Assembly: GCA_030645615.1 (NCBI GenBank)
Contig: JAUSNB010000057.1
Span: 76,384 to 124,559, forward strand
DNA length: 48,176 bases
Reading direction: 5' to 3'
Source of the DNA: Actinomycetota bacterium
GTDB lineage: Bacteria; Actinomycetota; Actinomycetes; S36-B12
In this document: positions 32,150 to 40,260 of the stretch, piece by piece
How positions within the stretch are numbered: position 1 is the first letter of the stretch
Layout: the number at the start of each line of letters is the position of its first letter
Notes under the pieces: generated by a model
Told to the model about the DNA's origin: nothing
Databases searched by the model: none
What the model saw: the letters and a program-made list of their open reading frames with translations, nothing else
Translations under genes and position numbers: made by a program

Positions 32150-32897
32150 CGCAGCGCTGCGGCTGGCCCTGACCCCCCGGTGGCTGGCTGCCGCTGCAGC
32201 GCTCCTTGTCTTCGCGGCGGCGACCGTGTTCCTCGGCCGGTGGCAGTGGGACCGGACCCAGGACATCCTCGCGGCCGAGCGGGCCGCGATGGCCGAGCCG
32301 GCCCCGGTGGAGTCGGTCATCGACGCCGGCCTTGGCCAGGTGCCCGGCGAGAGCATCGGGCGTCCCGTGACCGCGTCCGGCGCATACGACCCCGCCCTGC
32401 AGGCGATCGTCGCGAACCGCTCGCTCGACGGGCGCCCTGGCGTGTGGGTCATCACGGGGCTGCGCCTCGACGACGGTCAGCTGGTGGCGGTCCTGCGCGG
32501 CTGGCTGCCGGATGCCACGGGTCTGATGGCGCCAGTCCCCGGGCCGGTGACCGTCAGCGGCATCCTGCACCCGGACGAGGAGTTCTACGCCGGCGCGCCA
32601 ACCGATGGATCGGTCGTGGCCTCGGTGTCGCATTCCGTGCTGGAAGGACTGTGGGGGACGACGCTGCTGCCCGGCTACGTGATGCTCCAGGAGCAGGCGC
32701 CGTCGATCTCGGCGGCCCCGGCCCCGGCCTACCCAACGGTCCAGACCGCAGACGTGCCGTTCCCCCTGCAGAACTTCGTCTATGCCTTCCAGTGGTGGAT
32801 CTTCGCCCTCTTCGCGGCAGCGGTCTACGTGCGGTGGTTGTGGGTCGACGCGCGCCGTGACCAGGACGAGGCTGCGACTAGCCTTGAGGCACCATGA
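32130..32897 (+). CDS. SURF1 family protein
   Basis: This 255-residue protein has two membrane helices at the ends (about 15-36 and 212-236) around an outside domain. FLGRWQWDRTQ after the first helix and FVYAFQWWIFALFAA at the second are SURF1/Shy1 family marks. SURF1 proteins help assemble cytochrome c oxidase, probably haem a insertion. ATG 32130 is chosen; an in-frame GTG at 32115 is possible. The stop TGA (32895-32897) overlaps an ATG at 32894 that begins a 6-codon reading frame leading to the kinase gene. Confidence 0.88.
   Translation: MSQGTGSAALRLALTPRWLAAAAALLVFAAATVFLGRWQWDRTQDILAAERAAMAEPAPVESVIDAGLGQVPGESIGRPVTASGAYDPALQAIVANRSLDGRPGVWVITGLRLDDGQLVAVLRGWLPDATGLMAPVPGPVTVSGILHPDEEFYAGAPTDGSVVASVSHSVLEGLWGTTLLPGYVMLQEQAPSISAAPAPAYPTVQTADVPFPLQNFVYAFQWWIFALFAAAVYVRWLWVDARRDQDEAATSLEAP
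32879..32884 (+). promoter_or_regulatory. -10-like box TAGCCT upstream of the kinase mini-ORF
   Basis: TAGCCT lies inside the end of the SURF1 gene, 9 bases before ATG 32894. An RNA starting about 7 bases after the box would begin within a base or two of the mini-ORF start codon. Confidence 0.35.
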
Positions 32898-32923
32898 TCA
32901 CCGTCGGCCCATGATCACCGTCG
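32892..32923 (+). repeat. 15-base tandem duplication of a start site
   Basis: CCATGATCACCGTCG occurs at 32892-32906 and 32909-32923, separated by GC. Each copy carries an ATG followed by the same Ile-Thr-Val codons; the 17-base shift puts them in different frames. Confidence 0.9.
32894..32914 (+). CDS. Six-codon mini-ORF joining SURF1 and kinase genes
   Basis: ATG 32894 begins a frame of six codons (M-I-T-V-G-P) that ends in a TGA overlapping the kinase ATG at 32911. The ATG itself overlaps the SURF1 stop. The mini-ORF therefore links the two genes by an ATGA junction at each end. It looks like the old start of the kinase gene left behind by a 17-base duplication. It may pass ribosomes on by re-initiation; whether it is translated is not shown by sequence alone. 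Confidence 0.5.
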   Translation: MITVGP

Positions 32924-33825
32924 TAGGCGAGGCGCTCGTCGACATCATCGTCGACCCCGCGGGCGAGGTGACCTCCGTCATCGGCGGTGCACCGCTCAAC
33001 ACCGCCCGCGCTGCCGCCCGGCTTGGCATTCCCGCCACCTTCCTCGGTGGCGTGTCCACCGATGCATTCGGGCGACGCATCATGCGGTTGCTCGAGCAAG
33101 ACGGAGTGACGCTCGCGCCTGGCCGCCAGGTGCCCGAGCCAACGACCCTCGCCATCGCGGCCCTGGACGCGGGCGGTGCGGCCACCTACCGGTTCTTGAT
33201 GGACGGCACCTCGGCGTCGGCCCTGACCCCCGACGTGGCCCTCGCCTACGTTGACCAGGCCTGCCGGGCACTGCACGTCGGCACCCTGGGGCTTGTGCTC
33301 GAACCGCTCGTCGATGCCTCGCTCGCCGTGGTGGCGGCTGCTCGGGAGGACCAGGTGGTCATGGTCGATCCGAACTGCCGGCCAAGCGTCATGGCTGGGT
33401 CACCGGTCTTCCGGGCGGCACTTGATGTGGCCCTGGCCCGCGCCGACGTCGTCAAGGTCAGTGGCGACGACCTGGACTTCCTGTTCCCGGGGTCGGACCG
33501 GCTCGCCGCGGCCAGGGACCTGCAGGCCGGGACCGGGGCCGCCGTCCTGTTCACCGACGGTGGCAGCGCCGTGCACGTCATCGTCGGTGGCCACGACACC
33601 GTCGTCGACGTGCCGCAGGTCCCTGTCGTCGACACGGTCGGGGCCGGCGACTCGTTCAGCGGCGGGTTCCTGGCCTGGTGGATGCACGAGGACCTCGGCC
33701 GCAGCGACTTGGGCGATCGGCGGGCGGTCGCCGAAGCCGCGCGCTTCGGTGTCACGGTGGCCGGGATCACCTGCCAGCGCCCGGGTGCCGACCCGCCACG
33801 AGCGAACGAGGTGGGCTGGGCGTGA
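32911..33825 (+). CDS. PfkB-family carbohydrate kinase
   Basis: This 304-residue ribokinase-fold sugar kinase, most like fructokinases, has GGAPLNTARAAARLG (about 25-39) as the substrate and lid region and DTVGAGDSFSGGF as the C-terminal signature with catalytic base D247. The N-terminus ITVVGEALVDII is typical. The sugar is not certain. The start at ATG 32911 is fixed by the family's N-terminus and lies in the second copy of the duplicated start site. The stop overlaps the DUF3817 start (GTGA). Confidence 0.9.
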   Translation: MITVVGEALVDIIVDPAGEVTSVIGGAPLNTARAAARLGIPATFLGGVSTDAFGRRIMRLLEQDGVTLAPGRQVPEPTTLAIAALDAGGAATYRFLMDGTSASALTPDVALAYVDQACRALHVGTLGLVLEPLVDASLAVVAAAREDQVVMVDPNCRPSVMAGSPVFRAALDVALARADVVKVSGDDLDFLFPGSDRLAAARDLQAGTGAAVLFTDGGSAVHVIVGGHDTVVDVPQVPVVDTVGAGDSFSGGFLAWWMHEDLGRSDLGDRRAVAEAARFGVTVAGITCQRPGADPPRANEVGWA

Positions 33826-34181
33826 GGGGTGCATTCATTCGTTATCGGGTCATGGCCTATGTCACGGGCGTGGTGCTGGCGGTCGCGTTCGTGTGGCTGG
33901 TCGTCGGCCGGCTGTTCTGGGGGTACGAGGACGCCGCCATGCGGCTGGCGCTCTACGGGTATCTGTGGATCGCGCACGGCTGGCTATACTTCCTGTACCT
34001 CGTCGCCGGGGTCGACCTCGCCTTCCGGGTCCGCTACAGCGTGCTGAAGACGCTGGCGATCCTCGTCGCCGGCACCGTTCCGTTCATGTCCTTCGTCGCC
34101 GAGCACCTCGTGCACAAGGACATCGCGGCCCGCGGCCTGCTCGACCCCGCGCCACCCCCGGTCGGCGAGGGTCGGAGCTAG
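33822..34181 (+). CDS. DUF3817 membrane protein
   Basis: This 119-residue protein has three predicted membrane helices, with [13 protein letters not shown] at the start and [22 protein letters not shown] in the middle, the DUF3817 pattern of small actinobacterial membrane proteins. It ends with [15 protein letters not shown] and a short tail. Function unknown. GTG 33822 overlaps the kinase stop. The 3' end overlaps the convergent ung gene by 4 bases. Confidence 0.85.
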   Translation: MRGAFIRYRVMAYVTGVVLAVAFVWLVVGRLFWGYEDAAMRLALYGYLWIAHGWLYFLYLVAGVDLAFRVRYSVLKTLAILVAGTVPFMSFVAEHLVHKDIAARGLLDPAPPPVGEGRS

Positions 34182-34855
34182 GGGAGGGTCCAGTCGATGG
34201 GGTCGGCCCCGAGCTCATCGAGCAGCGCGCTCGCCCTGCTGAACGGCCGCGAGCCGAAGAAGCCGCGGTCGGCCGACAACGGGCTCGGGTGCGCGGTCGC
34301 GATGACCGGCACGTCGGGGAGCTCCGGCATGAGCGACTGCGCGTCCCGGCCCCACAGGATCGCCACGAGCGGGGCGTCGGTGCGGGCGACGAGCGCCTGG
34401 ATTGCCGCCGCGGTGATGGCCTCCCAGCCGATGCCACGGTGGCTGCCCGGCTCGCCCAGCCGAACGGTGAGCACGCGGTTGAGCAGGAGCACGCCCCGGT
34501 CGGTCCACGGAGTCAGGTCGCCCGAGCGCGGTGCCGGCTGGCCGGTGTCGTCGTGCAGCTCGCGGAAGATGTTCTGCAGGCTGCGCGGGAGCGGCCGGAC
34601 CTCAGCCGCCACGGAGAACGAGAGCCCCACGGCGTGGCCCGGCGTCGGATAGGGGTCCTGCCCGACGATAAGGACACGCACGTCGTCGAGCGGTTGCTCG
34701 AAGGCGCACAGGATTCGGTCGCCGGCCGGCGCCCAGGGCCGGGCCGCCGCGTTCTCGGCCCGGAGGAAGTCGCCGATCCCAGCCACGGTGTCGCGGTGGG
34801 GGGAGAGGGCCGGGACCCACGAAGGGTCGACGAGTTCCTCCAGGGGCCTGGCCAT
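34178..34855 (-). CDS. ung: Uracil-DNA glycosylase, family 1
   Basis: This 225-residue base-excision repair enzyme removes uracil from DNA. The water-activating loop is [16 protein letters not shown], and [13 protein letters not shown] is the minor-groove reading loop with its catalytic histidine. Length is standard for Ung. It is a different family from the UdgB at 4824, so the organism has at least two uracil glycosylases. ATG 34855 has TACGGT 6 bases upstream. It converges on the DUF3817 gene. Confidence 0.96.
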   Translation of the reverse strand: MARPLEELVDPSWVPALSPHRDTVAGIGDFLRAENAAARPWAPAGDRILCAFEQPLDDVRVLIVGQDPYPTPGHAVGLSFSVAAEVRPLPRSLQNIFRELHDDTGQPAPRSGDLTPWTDRGVLLLNRVLTVRLGEPGSHRGIGWEAITAAAIQALVARTDAPLVAILWGRDAQSLMPELPDVPVIATAHPSPLSADRGFFGSRPFSRASALLDELGADPIDWTLP

Positions 34856-34861
34856 GCCAGC

Positions 34862-34867
34862 ACCGTA
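34862..34867 (-). promoter_or_regulatory. -10-like box TACGGT of ung (minus strand)
   Basis: On the minus strand TACGGT ends 6 bases before ATG 34855. It lies in the 22-base gap after modC. Confidence 0.6.
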
Positions 34868-34877
34868 TCCGCGGCGC

Positions 34878-35960
34878 TCAGCGGGGCACGAGGTGCACGG
34901 CCTGTCCCTTGAATGTGGCCACGAGCCTGGCGCCTTCCACGATGCCCAGGTCCTCGCGAGCCGGCCGGGTGACGTACGAACTCAGCCGGAAACCGGCGTC
35001 GAGGTCGACCCGCACGAGGGCCCCCTCGACCGTCACCCGGGTCACCGTGACGTCCAACTGGTTGCGCTGGCTGGTGACTGCGTCCGACCGTCGTGACTGC
35101 AGCGACACGTCCTCGGCGCGGATGCACACCACGACGGGTGAGCCCGCTGCCGGTGACTCCTCGTCGGCCAGCGCGGCGCTGAGGCTGCGCCCCGAGACGT
35201 CGACCTGCACGACGCCGTCCCGGGCTGCGAGCACGGTGCCCGTGACGGCAGTCTCGACGCCCACGACCCCGGCGACGACCTCGTCAGCCGGGCGGTCGAA
35301 CACCTCGACGGGGGTGCCCACCTGCCGCACCCGGCCGTCGACCAGGACGACGAGGCGGTCGCCGAGGGCCAGTGCCTCGGTCCGGTCATGGGTGACAACG
35401 ATCGTGGGGATCCGCTGCTCGACGAGGATCTGGCGCAACTCGGTGCGCAGCGACGCGCGGGTGGTCGAGTCGAGGGCCGACAGAGGCTCGTCGAGGAGGA
35501 GCATCGCCGGATGTGGCGCGAGGGCCCGGGCCAGGGCGACGCGTTGCGCCTCGCCGCCTGACAGCTGCGGGACGGGCCGCGACCCAAGGTGCCCGGCGTG
35601 CGCGGCCGACAGGGCGCGTTCCACCCGCCCGGGCCGTTCGGCGCGTGGCAAGGCCCGCAGGCCGAAGGCGACATTCGCGGCCACGTCCAGATGCGGGAAC
35701 AGGGCGTGGTCCTGGAACAGGTAGCCGATGCTGCGATGGCGGGCCGGCACGACGATCCGGGTCCCGTCATTCCACCGGGTGCCGGCGAAGTCGATGCTCC
35801 CGCCGTCGAGTGGCTCCAGGCCGGCGAGGCACCGCAGGAGCGTCGTCTTGCCCGCGCCTGATGGGCCGAACAGCACCGTCACGGTTGCGGAGCCGTCCAG
35901 GTCGACCACGGCGTCGAGCACATGTCGTCGTGCGCGAATCTCGAGCAGGCCCGCCGTCAT
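34878..35960 (-). CDS. modC: Molybdate ABC transporter ATPase
   Basis: This 360-residue ATPase has Walker [10 protein letters not shown] (32-40), signature LSGGEAQR, Walker [12 protein letters not shown] and a switch histidine in [10 protein letters not shown]-terminal TOBE-type region (about 235-358, two beta repeats) is the oxyanion-sensing part of ModC. ATG 35960 overlaps the modB stop by ATGA. It is the last gene of the molybdate operon and powers uptake through ModB. Confidence 0.93.
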   Translation of the reverse strand: MTAGLLEIRARRHVLDAVVDLDGSATVTVLFGPSGAGKTTLLRCLAGLEPLDGGSIDFAGTRWNDGTRIVVPARHRSIGYLFQDHALFPHLDVAANVAFGLRALPRAERPGRVERALSAAHAGHLGSRPVPQLSGGEAQRVALARALAPHPAMLLLDEPLSALDSTTRASLRTELRQILVEQRIPTIVVTHDRTEALALGDRLVVLVDGRVRQVGTPVEVFDRPADEVVAGVVGVETAVTGTVLAARDGVVQVDVSGRSLSAALADEESPAAGSPVVVCIRAEDVSLQSRRSDAVTSQRNQLDVTVTRVTVEGALVRVDLDAGFRLSSYVTRPAREDLGIVEGARLVATFKGQAVHLVPR

Positions 35961-36634
35961 GATCGCGGCCACACCGTCAGGGGGGACTTGCGCAGGGCAT
36001 AGGTCGCCACAAGGACGATGGCCGAGAAGGCCAGCAGGATCAGGCTCATGACTGCGGCCGTCCGGTCGTCGAAGGACTGGACCGCGTCGTAGACGGCGAT
36101 CGACGCGGTGCGGGTCTCGCCGGGAATGTTCCCGCCCACCATGAGGACGACCCCGAACTCCCCGACCGTGTGCGCGAACGTGAGCACGATCGCGGTGACG
36201 AGGCCCACGCGGGAAAGCGGCAGGACCACGCGTGACACGGTGGAGACCCAGCCGCGACCCAGGATGAACGAGGCCTCCAGCAGGCGACGGTCGATCCCGC
36301 TGAACGCCGCCATCAGCGGCTGCACGGCGAACGGCAGGCTGTAGAGCACCGAGGCGATCACCAGCCCGGTGAACGTGAAGGCCAGCGGTTCGCCGGTGAC
36401 CGATTCCCACCAGCGCCCGATGGGGGACCGGGCCCCCATGGCCACAAGCAGGTAGTAGCCGAGCACGGATGGTGGCAGCACGAGCGGGAGCGCGACGACG
36501 GCCTCGACGGCGACGGTCCATCGGCGGCGGGAGTAGGCGAGCCATGCTGCCAACGGGATCGCGAGGGTGATGAGGATGAGGCAGGTCACGAAGGCAAGTC
36601 GCGCGGTGAGGGCGAGCGCTTCACCATCGATCAC
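35957..36634 (-). CDS. modB: Molybdate ABC transporter permease
   Basis: This 225-residue membrane protein has about five or six helices. The EAA-type loop that contacts ModC is visible as LEASFILGRGWVSTVSRVVLP (about 138-158). HTVGEFGVVLMVGGNIPGETR is a strong ModB/CysT-family segment. The start overlaps the modA stop and the stop overlaps the modC start, each by ATGA, giving tight coupling. Confidence 0.94.
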   Translation of the reverse strand: MIDGEALALTARLAFVTCLILITLAIPLAAWLAYSRRRWTVAVEAVVALPLVLPPSVLGYYLLVAMGARSPIGRWWESVTGEPLAFTFTGLVIASVLYSLPFAVQPLMAAFSGIDRRLLEASFILGRGWVSTVSRVVLPLSRVGLVTAIVLTFAHTVGEFGVVLMVGGNIPGETRTASIAVYDAVQSFDDRTAAVMSLILLAFSAIVLVATYALRKSPLTVWPRS

Positions 36635-37416
36635 GGCGAGTCGTCCGGCCGGGAGAAGCCGAAGCGTTGCAGGACGTCCCGGCCCTGGTCGCTGAGGATC
36701 AGGTCCCGGACCGCCTCGGCCGACGCGGGATCCTCGGCGGCGGTCAGCACGACGCCCGACTGGTCCAGCCTCGGGTACAGGTCGAGCGGCACCTCGGCCC
36801 AGGTCCCTTGATCGCTCAGCGGGCCCGCGATGACCAGCGAGAGCGCGATGATGGCGGCGTCGGCGTTGCCCGTGCGGGCGAACTCCGCCGCCTGCGCGAC
36901 GTTCTCGCCCCGCACGAGTTTGGGCCCGACGACGGAGCTGAGTCCCGCGGACTCGAGTGCCGCCATGGCCGCTCGTCCGTAGGGGGCGTGGTCAGGGTTG
37001 GCGATCGCGACCGTCCTGATCGATGGGTCGGCCAGGCCGGCGATGCCGGGATCGGACGGGGCCAGCGACGGGAACCACGTCACGAGCCGGCCGACGGCGT
37101 AGGGAAACGCGTCCTCCGGCTGGGCCAGCCCCTCGGCCACGAGGCCGTCGACGTAGGCGGAGTCGGCCGAAAGGAAGAGGTCGAACGGGGCGCCGTTGCG
37201 CAGTTGCTGGGCGAACTGTCCGGACGAGCCATACGTGACTCGCAGCACGATGCCCGGGTGCTCGACGGCTAGCAGGTCGGCCAGGCCGTCCAGGGCGAAC
37301 GTCAGGTCTGAGGCGGCCGCCACCCGGACCACTGCGTCGGTCGGTTCGGCTGCAGGCGAGCCGCACCCGGCCAGGGCGAGGGCCACTGAAGCAGCAGCGA
37401 GTGCAGCACGGATCAT
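36631..37416 (-). CDS. modA: Molybdate-binding lipoprotein
   Basis: This 261-residue protein has a lipoprotein signal ending in ALAGCGSP (cysteine 18). The mature domain begins VVRVAAASDLTFALDGLADLL and contains VTYGSSGQFAQQLRNGAPFDLFLSAD, the type 2 periplasmic binding fold of ModA. It captures molybdate or tungstate for ModBC. ATG 37416 overlaps the regulator stop by ATGA. Tungstate specificity cannot be excluded. Confidence 0.94.
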   Translation of the reverse strand: MIRAALAAASVALALAGCGSPAAEPTDAVVRVAAASDLTFALDGLADLLAVEHPGIVLRVTYGSSGQFAQQLRNGAPFDLFLSADSAYVDGLVAEGLAQPEDAFPYAVGRLVTWFPSLAPSDPGIAGLADPSIRTVAIANPDHAPYGRAAMAALESAGLSSVVGPKLVRGENVAQAAEFARTGNADAAIIALSLVIAGPLSDQGTWAEVPLDLYPRLDQSGVVLTAAEDPASAEAVRDLILSDQGRDVLQRFGFSRPDDSP

Positions 37417-37799
37417 CGGTCGAGCTCGACCACGACGTTTGTTGCCTTGATGCTCGCCGCGGCCCGGACGCCGGGCTCGAGCCTGAGTTCGTCGGCCGCC
37501 TCACGGCTCATGAGGCTCACCACCCGGTGCGGCCCTGACTGGATCTCGACGAGCGCCATCACGCCGTCGCGCTCAACCCGGGTGACGATGCCGGCGAAGC
37601 GGTTGCGGGCCGACGTTGGCACCGGTGCCGGCTGATCCACCGCCTGCTCGGCCATGAGCGCAGCAACGCTCGTGGCGTCGACCGTGCGGGGCCCGCTCCC
37701 GGCACCTGCGACGAGGCGCCCGCCCTCGATCCATCGCCGCACGGTGTCGTCGCTGACGCCGAGCATCCGGGCAGCATCCGATATCCGCAGATCAGTCAT
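37413..37799 (-). CDS. HTH-Mop molybdate-responsive regulator
   Basis: The protein has 128 residues. An N-terminal excisionase/MerR-like helix-turn-helix (about 3-40: ISDAARMLGVSDDTVRRWIEGG) is followed by a single molybdopterin-binding (Mop/TOBE) domain (about 65-127: RNRFAGIVTRVERDGVMALVEIQSG, ending IKATNVVVELDR). It combines DNA binding with oxyanion sensing, so it likely regulates its own operon in response to molybdate. It replaces the longer ModE of proteobacteria. TACTTT lies 8 bases before ATG 37799, within an inverted repeat that could be its operator. Confidence 0.88.
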   Translation of the reverse strand: MTDLRISDAARMLGVSDDTVRRWIEGGRLVAGAGSGPRTVDATSVAALMAEQAVDQPAPVPTSARNRFAGIVTRVERDGVMALVEIQSGPHRVVSLMSREAADELRLEPGVRAAASIKATNVVVELDR

Positions 37800-37805
37800 A
37801 AATCG

Positions 37806-37825
37806 GCAAAGTACACCGCATTTGC
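37806..37825 (-). promoter_or_regulatory. Inverted repeat over the molybdate operon promoter
   Basis: GCAAA (37806-37810) and TTTGC (37821-37825) form an inverted repeat with a 10-base spacer. The -10-like box TACTTT (minus strand, 37808-37813) overlaps it. The whole gap to the next gene is 34 bases and unusually A+T-rich. Binding by the HTH-Mop protein here would block the operon. Confidence 0.5.
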
Positions 37826-37833
37826 ATAAACGG

Positions 37834-38157
37834 CTAGCAGGCCTGCTTCCGCTCGCGCATGGCCAGGAAGAGGGGGAAGGTGAATGCCACCGCGGTGACG
37901 AACGAACCGACGACGTACAGCGAGTACAGCCGCATCTTCAGGCGCCTGCCCTCGACGATGATGAAGACCGATGCAGCACTGGCGGTGATGAGCAGGTCGA
38001 CGGACAGGGAACTCACTGCCGGGTTCGCGAACCAGGCGCCCACGAAGGAACCGGACGGCTCGAGGAAACCGCGCACATTGAAGTAAGCCGTGCCCACGAG
38101 GCCCGCGATGGCGAGCACGAGATAGACGATCATCAGGTTGCGGCTGCGCGTCGGCAT
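37834..38157 (-). CDS. DUF2834-like small membrane protein
   Basis: This 107-residue protein has about three membrane helices. It ends with YSLYVVGSFVTAVAFTFPLF followed by LAMRERKQAC, which looks like the DUF2834 pattern, though I recall the family only in outline. Function unknown. ATG 38157 has GAGAGT 6 bases upstream. It is read in the same direction as the molybdate operon but ends 34 bases before it, and the regulator has its own promoter. Confidence 0.75.
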   Translation of the reverse strand: MPTRSRNLMIVYLVLAIAGLVGTAYFNVRGFLEPSGSFVGAWFANPAVSSLSVDLLITASAASVFIIVEGRRLKMRLYSLYVVGSFVTAVAFTFPLFLAMRERKQAC

Positions 38158-38163
38158 CCGGCC

Positions 38164-38169
38164 ACTCTC
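38164..38169 (-). promoter_or_regulatory. -10-like box GAGAGT (minus strand)
   Basis: On the minus strand GAGAGT ends 6 bases before ATG 38157 of the DUF2834-like gene. Confidence 0.4.
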
Positions 38170-38196
38170 GCAGGTTCGCCTTGCGCCGAACCGCGT

Positions 38197-38202
38197 TACA
38201 GT
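38197..38202 (+). promoter_or_regulatory. -10-like box TACAGT of the nfeD-like gene
   Basis: TACAGT lies 30 bases before ATG 38227. A transcript starting about 7 bases later would carry a short leader with the ribosome site GGAGGT (38217-38222). This is one of the few units here with a leader. Confidence 0.45.
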
Positions 38203-38226
38203 GAAGCGAGTCCCGTGGAGGTGGTC

Positions 38227-38670
38227 ATGTCACCGGCAGTGCTGTGGATGGCCGTCGCCTTGGTGGCCGTCGGCATCGAGGTCTTCATGGTCGACCTGAC
38301 CTTCGGGCTGATCGCCGTAGGCGCGGGGGCCGCGGGCGTGGCCGCATTCGCGGGGGCGCCGCTGTGGCTGCAGGCGGTCATCGGCGTCGGAGTCTCCGTG
38401 GCCGGAATCGGCCTCGTCCGGCCCATCGCGCTTCGGCACATGCGCCGCTCCTCGCCCGAGACCCGCACCGGAGTCGATGCCCTGCCCGGCGCCACGGCGC
38501 GGGCCCTCAGCGAGGTCACGGCCGACGACGGCCGGATCTCGCTGCGCGGCGAGATCTGGTCTGCCCGGCTCGACCCCGACGTCACGTCCGTCCCCGTGGC
38601 CACGGGGACGCCGTTGGTCGTCACCCGTATTGACGGCGCCACCGCGCTCGTCTTCCCCGTCGACCCCTAG
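38227..38670 (+). CDS. NfeD-like membrane protein
   Basis: This 147-residue short NfeD has two or three N-terminal membrane helices (about 3-70) and a C-terminal OB-fold domain (about 85-145) with RTGVDALPGATARALSEV, RGEIWSARLD and GTPLVVTRIDGATALVFP. NfeD proteins partner with SPFH proteins at membrane microdomains, and an SPFH gene follows after 8 bases. ATG 38227 sits 4 bases after GGAGGT. In-frame GTG at 38215 is an alternative. It probably supports assembly or stability of the SPFH scaffold. Confidence 0.9.
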   Translation: MSPAVLWMAVALVAVGIEVFMVDLTFGLIAVGAGAAGVAAFAGAPLWLQAVIGVGVSVAGIGLVRPIALRHMRRSSPETRTGVDALPGATARALSEVTADDGRISLRGEIWSARLDPDVTSVPVATGTPLVVTRIDGATALVFPVDP

Positions 38671-38678
38671 GAGCATCC

Positions 38679-39593
38679 ATGGACGCTGTCGTACCCGCGG
38701 TCGTCGTCGGCATCGCCCTCGTGTTCGCGATCCTGCTGGTCAGCCGCACCCTGGTGATCGTCAAGCAGGCCAACACCGCGATCATCGAGCGACTGGGCCG
38801 GTACCAGCGCACGCTGTCACCCGGCCTGAGCATCCTCGTGCCGCTGATCGACCGGGTTCGCACCCGGGTGGACATGCGTGAGCAGGTCGCCTCCTTCCCG
38901 CCGCAGCCGGTGATCACCGAGGACAACCTCGTCGTGTCGATCGATACCGTCATCTACTTCCAGGTCACCGACCCGAAGGCCGCCACGTACGAGATCAACA
39001 GCTTCCTCGTCGGCATCGAGCAGTTGACGGTGACCACGCTTCGCAATGTCATCGGCTCGATGGACCTTGAGGAGGCGCTGACGTCCCGCGACCAGATCAA
39101 CGGGCAGTTGCGCGGCGTGCTCGACGAGGCCACCGGGAAGTGGGGCATCCGAGTCAACCGCGTCGAGCTGAAGGCCATCGACCCGCCCAAGTCGGTGCAG
39201 GACGCCATGGAGAAGCAGCTCAAGGCCGAGCGGGAGCGCCGCGCGGCGATCCTCACCGCCGAGGGCCAGAAGCAGGCGGCGATCCTCACTGCGGAGGGTG
39301 CCAAGACGGCTGCCGTCCTGTCGGCCGAGGGCGAGGCCACGGCGACGGTCCTGCGCGCGGAGGGCGAGGCCAAGGCCCGGGTGATCGCAGCGGAGGCCGA
39401 GGCGTCGGCCGTGCAGACGATCTACGGCGGGCTGCGCGCCGCTGACCCCCAGCCCAACGAGCTCGCGCACCGCTACCTGCAGGCGATCCCTGAGGTGGCC
39501 AAGGGCGACTCCAACAAGGTGTGGATCGTGCCGGCCGAGCTGTCCGGCGCGCTGGCCCGGATCAAGGAGGGGATGTCCGGGCCAACCCCCTGA
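38679..39593 (+). CDS. SPFH/band 7 protein (stomatin/QmcA-like)
   Basis: The protein has 304 residues. It has an N-terminal membrane helix (about 5-25), an SPFH domain (about 25-185: AIIERLGRYQRTLSPGLSIL, SIDTVIYFQVTDP, ELKAIDPP) and a coiled coil of five 11-residue repeats at 189-243, each like AAILTAEGxxx. A short conserved tail follows. These proteins build ring or cage-like membrane scaffolds that control proteases or transporters. ATG 38679 follows AGGAG. It pairs with the NfeD gene upstream; its 3' end overlaps the convergent AlkD-like gene by 32 bases. Confidence 0.92.
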   Translation: MDAVVPAVVVGIALVFAILLVSRTLVIVKQANTAIIERLGRYQRTLSPGLSILVPLIDRVRTRVDMREQVASFPPQPVITEDNLVVSIDTVIYFQVTDPKAATYEINSFLVGIEQLTVTTLRNVIGSMDLEEALTSRDQINGQLRGVLDEATGKWGIRVNRVELKAIDPPKSVQDAMEKQLKAERERRAAILTAEGQKQAAILTAEGAKTAAVLSAEGEATATVLRAEGEAKARVIAAEAEASAVQTIYGGLRAADPQPNELAHRYLQAIPEVAKGDSNKVWIVPAELSGALARIKEGMSGPTP

Positions 39594-40260
39594 CGGCCTC
39601 GCGGCGAGCCACCGCCGGCAGGGCGGGGTGCTCGTCGAGGAACTGCTGAACCAGGCCGGGGGCGAGCGGGCTGGCATCGCGCAGAGCCCAGCCGACCGCC
39701 TTGGCGACGAAGAACTCGCGGTCGTCGGAGACGTGGGCGCACATGGCCAGCAGCAGGCCGACGTCCGTCTGCTCGCCCAGGCCGCGCTGGTGCTGCACCG
39801 CGGCGCGGACCAGCCACCGGTCGCCCGAATCCAGCCAGCGCCACATGGTTCCCACCAGCCCCGGGTCGCGGGCCACCAGCGGCGTCACCGCCGCGGACCC
39901 CAGCAGGTCGACGGTGTCCCACCACGGCTTGGCCGTGAGCAGGGCCTCGACCGGGTCGGCCAGGAATGACGTGCGCAAGCGACCCGCGTGACGGGCAATA
40001 AGGTCGGCGGCTGCGTACTGGTACTCGCGTTCGGGGAGGGACCACAGCTCCAGGGCCGTCCGCGCCACCTGGGCCTCATCGGGTACTGGCAGCCCGGCCC
40101 ACGCCGCCCGTTGGGCCCTGCGCCGCGGGGTGGCCGTGATGCCGAGGAAGGGCGCGACGTCCTTCATGTACGCGGCCATGGGCGCTGCCTTGTCGGCGTC
40201 GGCGAGCGGACCTAGGGCGGCGACGGTCGCCGCGGTCCACCTCGTGGGGGAGCCGGTCAT
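39562..40260 (-). CDS. AlkD-like DNA alkylation repair protein
   Basis: This 232-residue, all-helical protein belongs to the HEAT-like-repeat DNA glycosylase family (AlkD). WSLPEREYQYAAADLI and KPWWDTVDLLGS (W-D in the active cleft) are family marks, as are HQRGLGEQTD and FFVAKAVGWALRD near the end. It excises alkylated bases such as 3-methyladenine. ATG 40260 overlaps the stop of the YdeI-like gene by ATGA. It is the last of three genes read from the TetR promoter. Confidence 0.88.
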   Translation of the reverse strand: MTGSPTRWTAATVAALGPLADADKAAPMAAYMKDVAPFLGITATPRRRAQRAAWAGLPVPDEAQVARTALELWSLPEREYQYAAADLIARHAGRLRTSFLADPVEALLTAKPWWDTVDLLGSAAVTPLVARDPGLVGTMWRWLDSGDRWLVRAAVQHQRGLGEQTDVGLLLAMCAHVSDDREFFVAKAVGWALRDASPLAPGLVQQFLDEHPALPAVARREAVRGLARTSPP

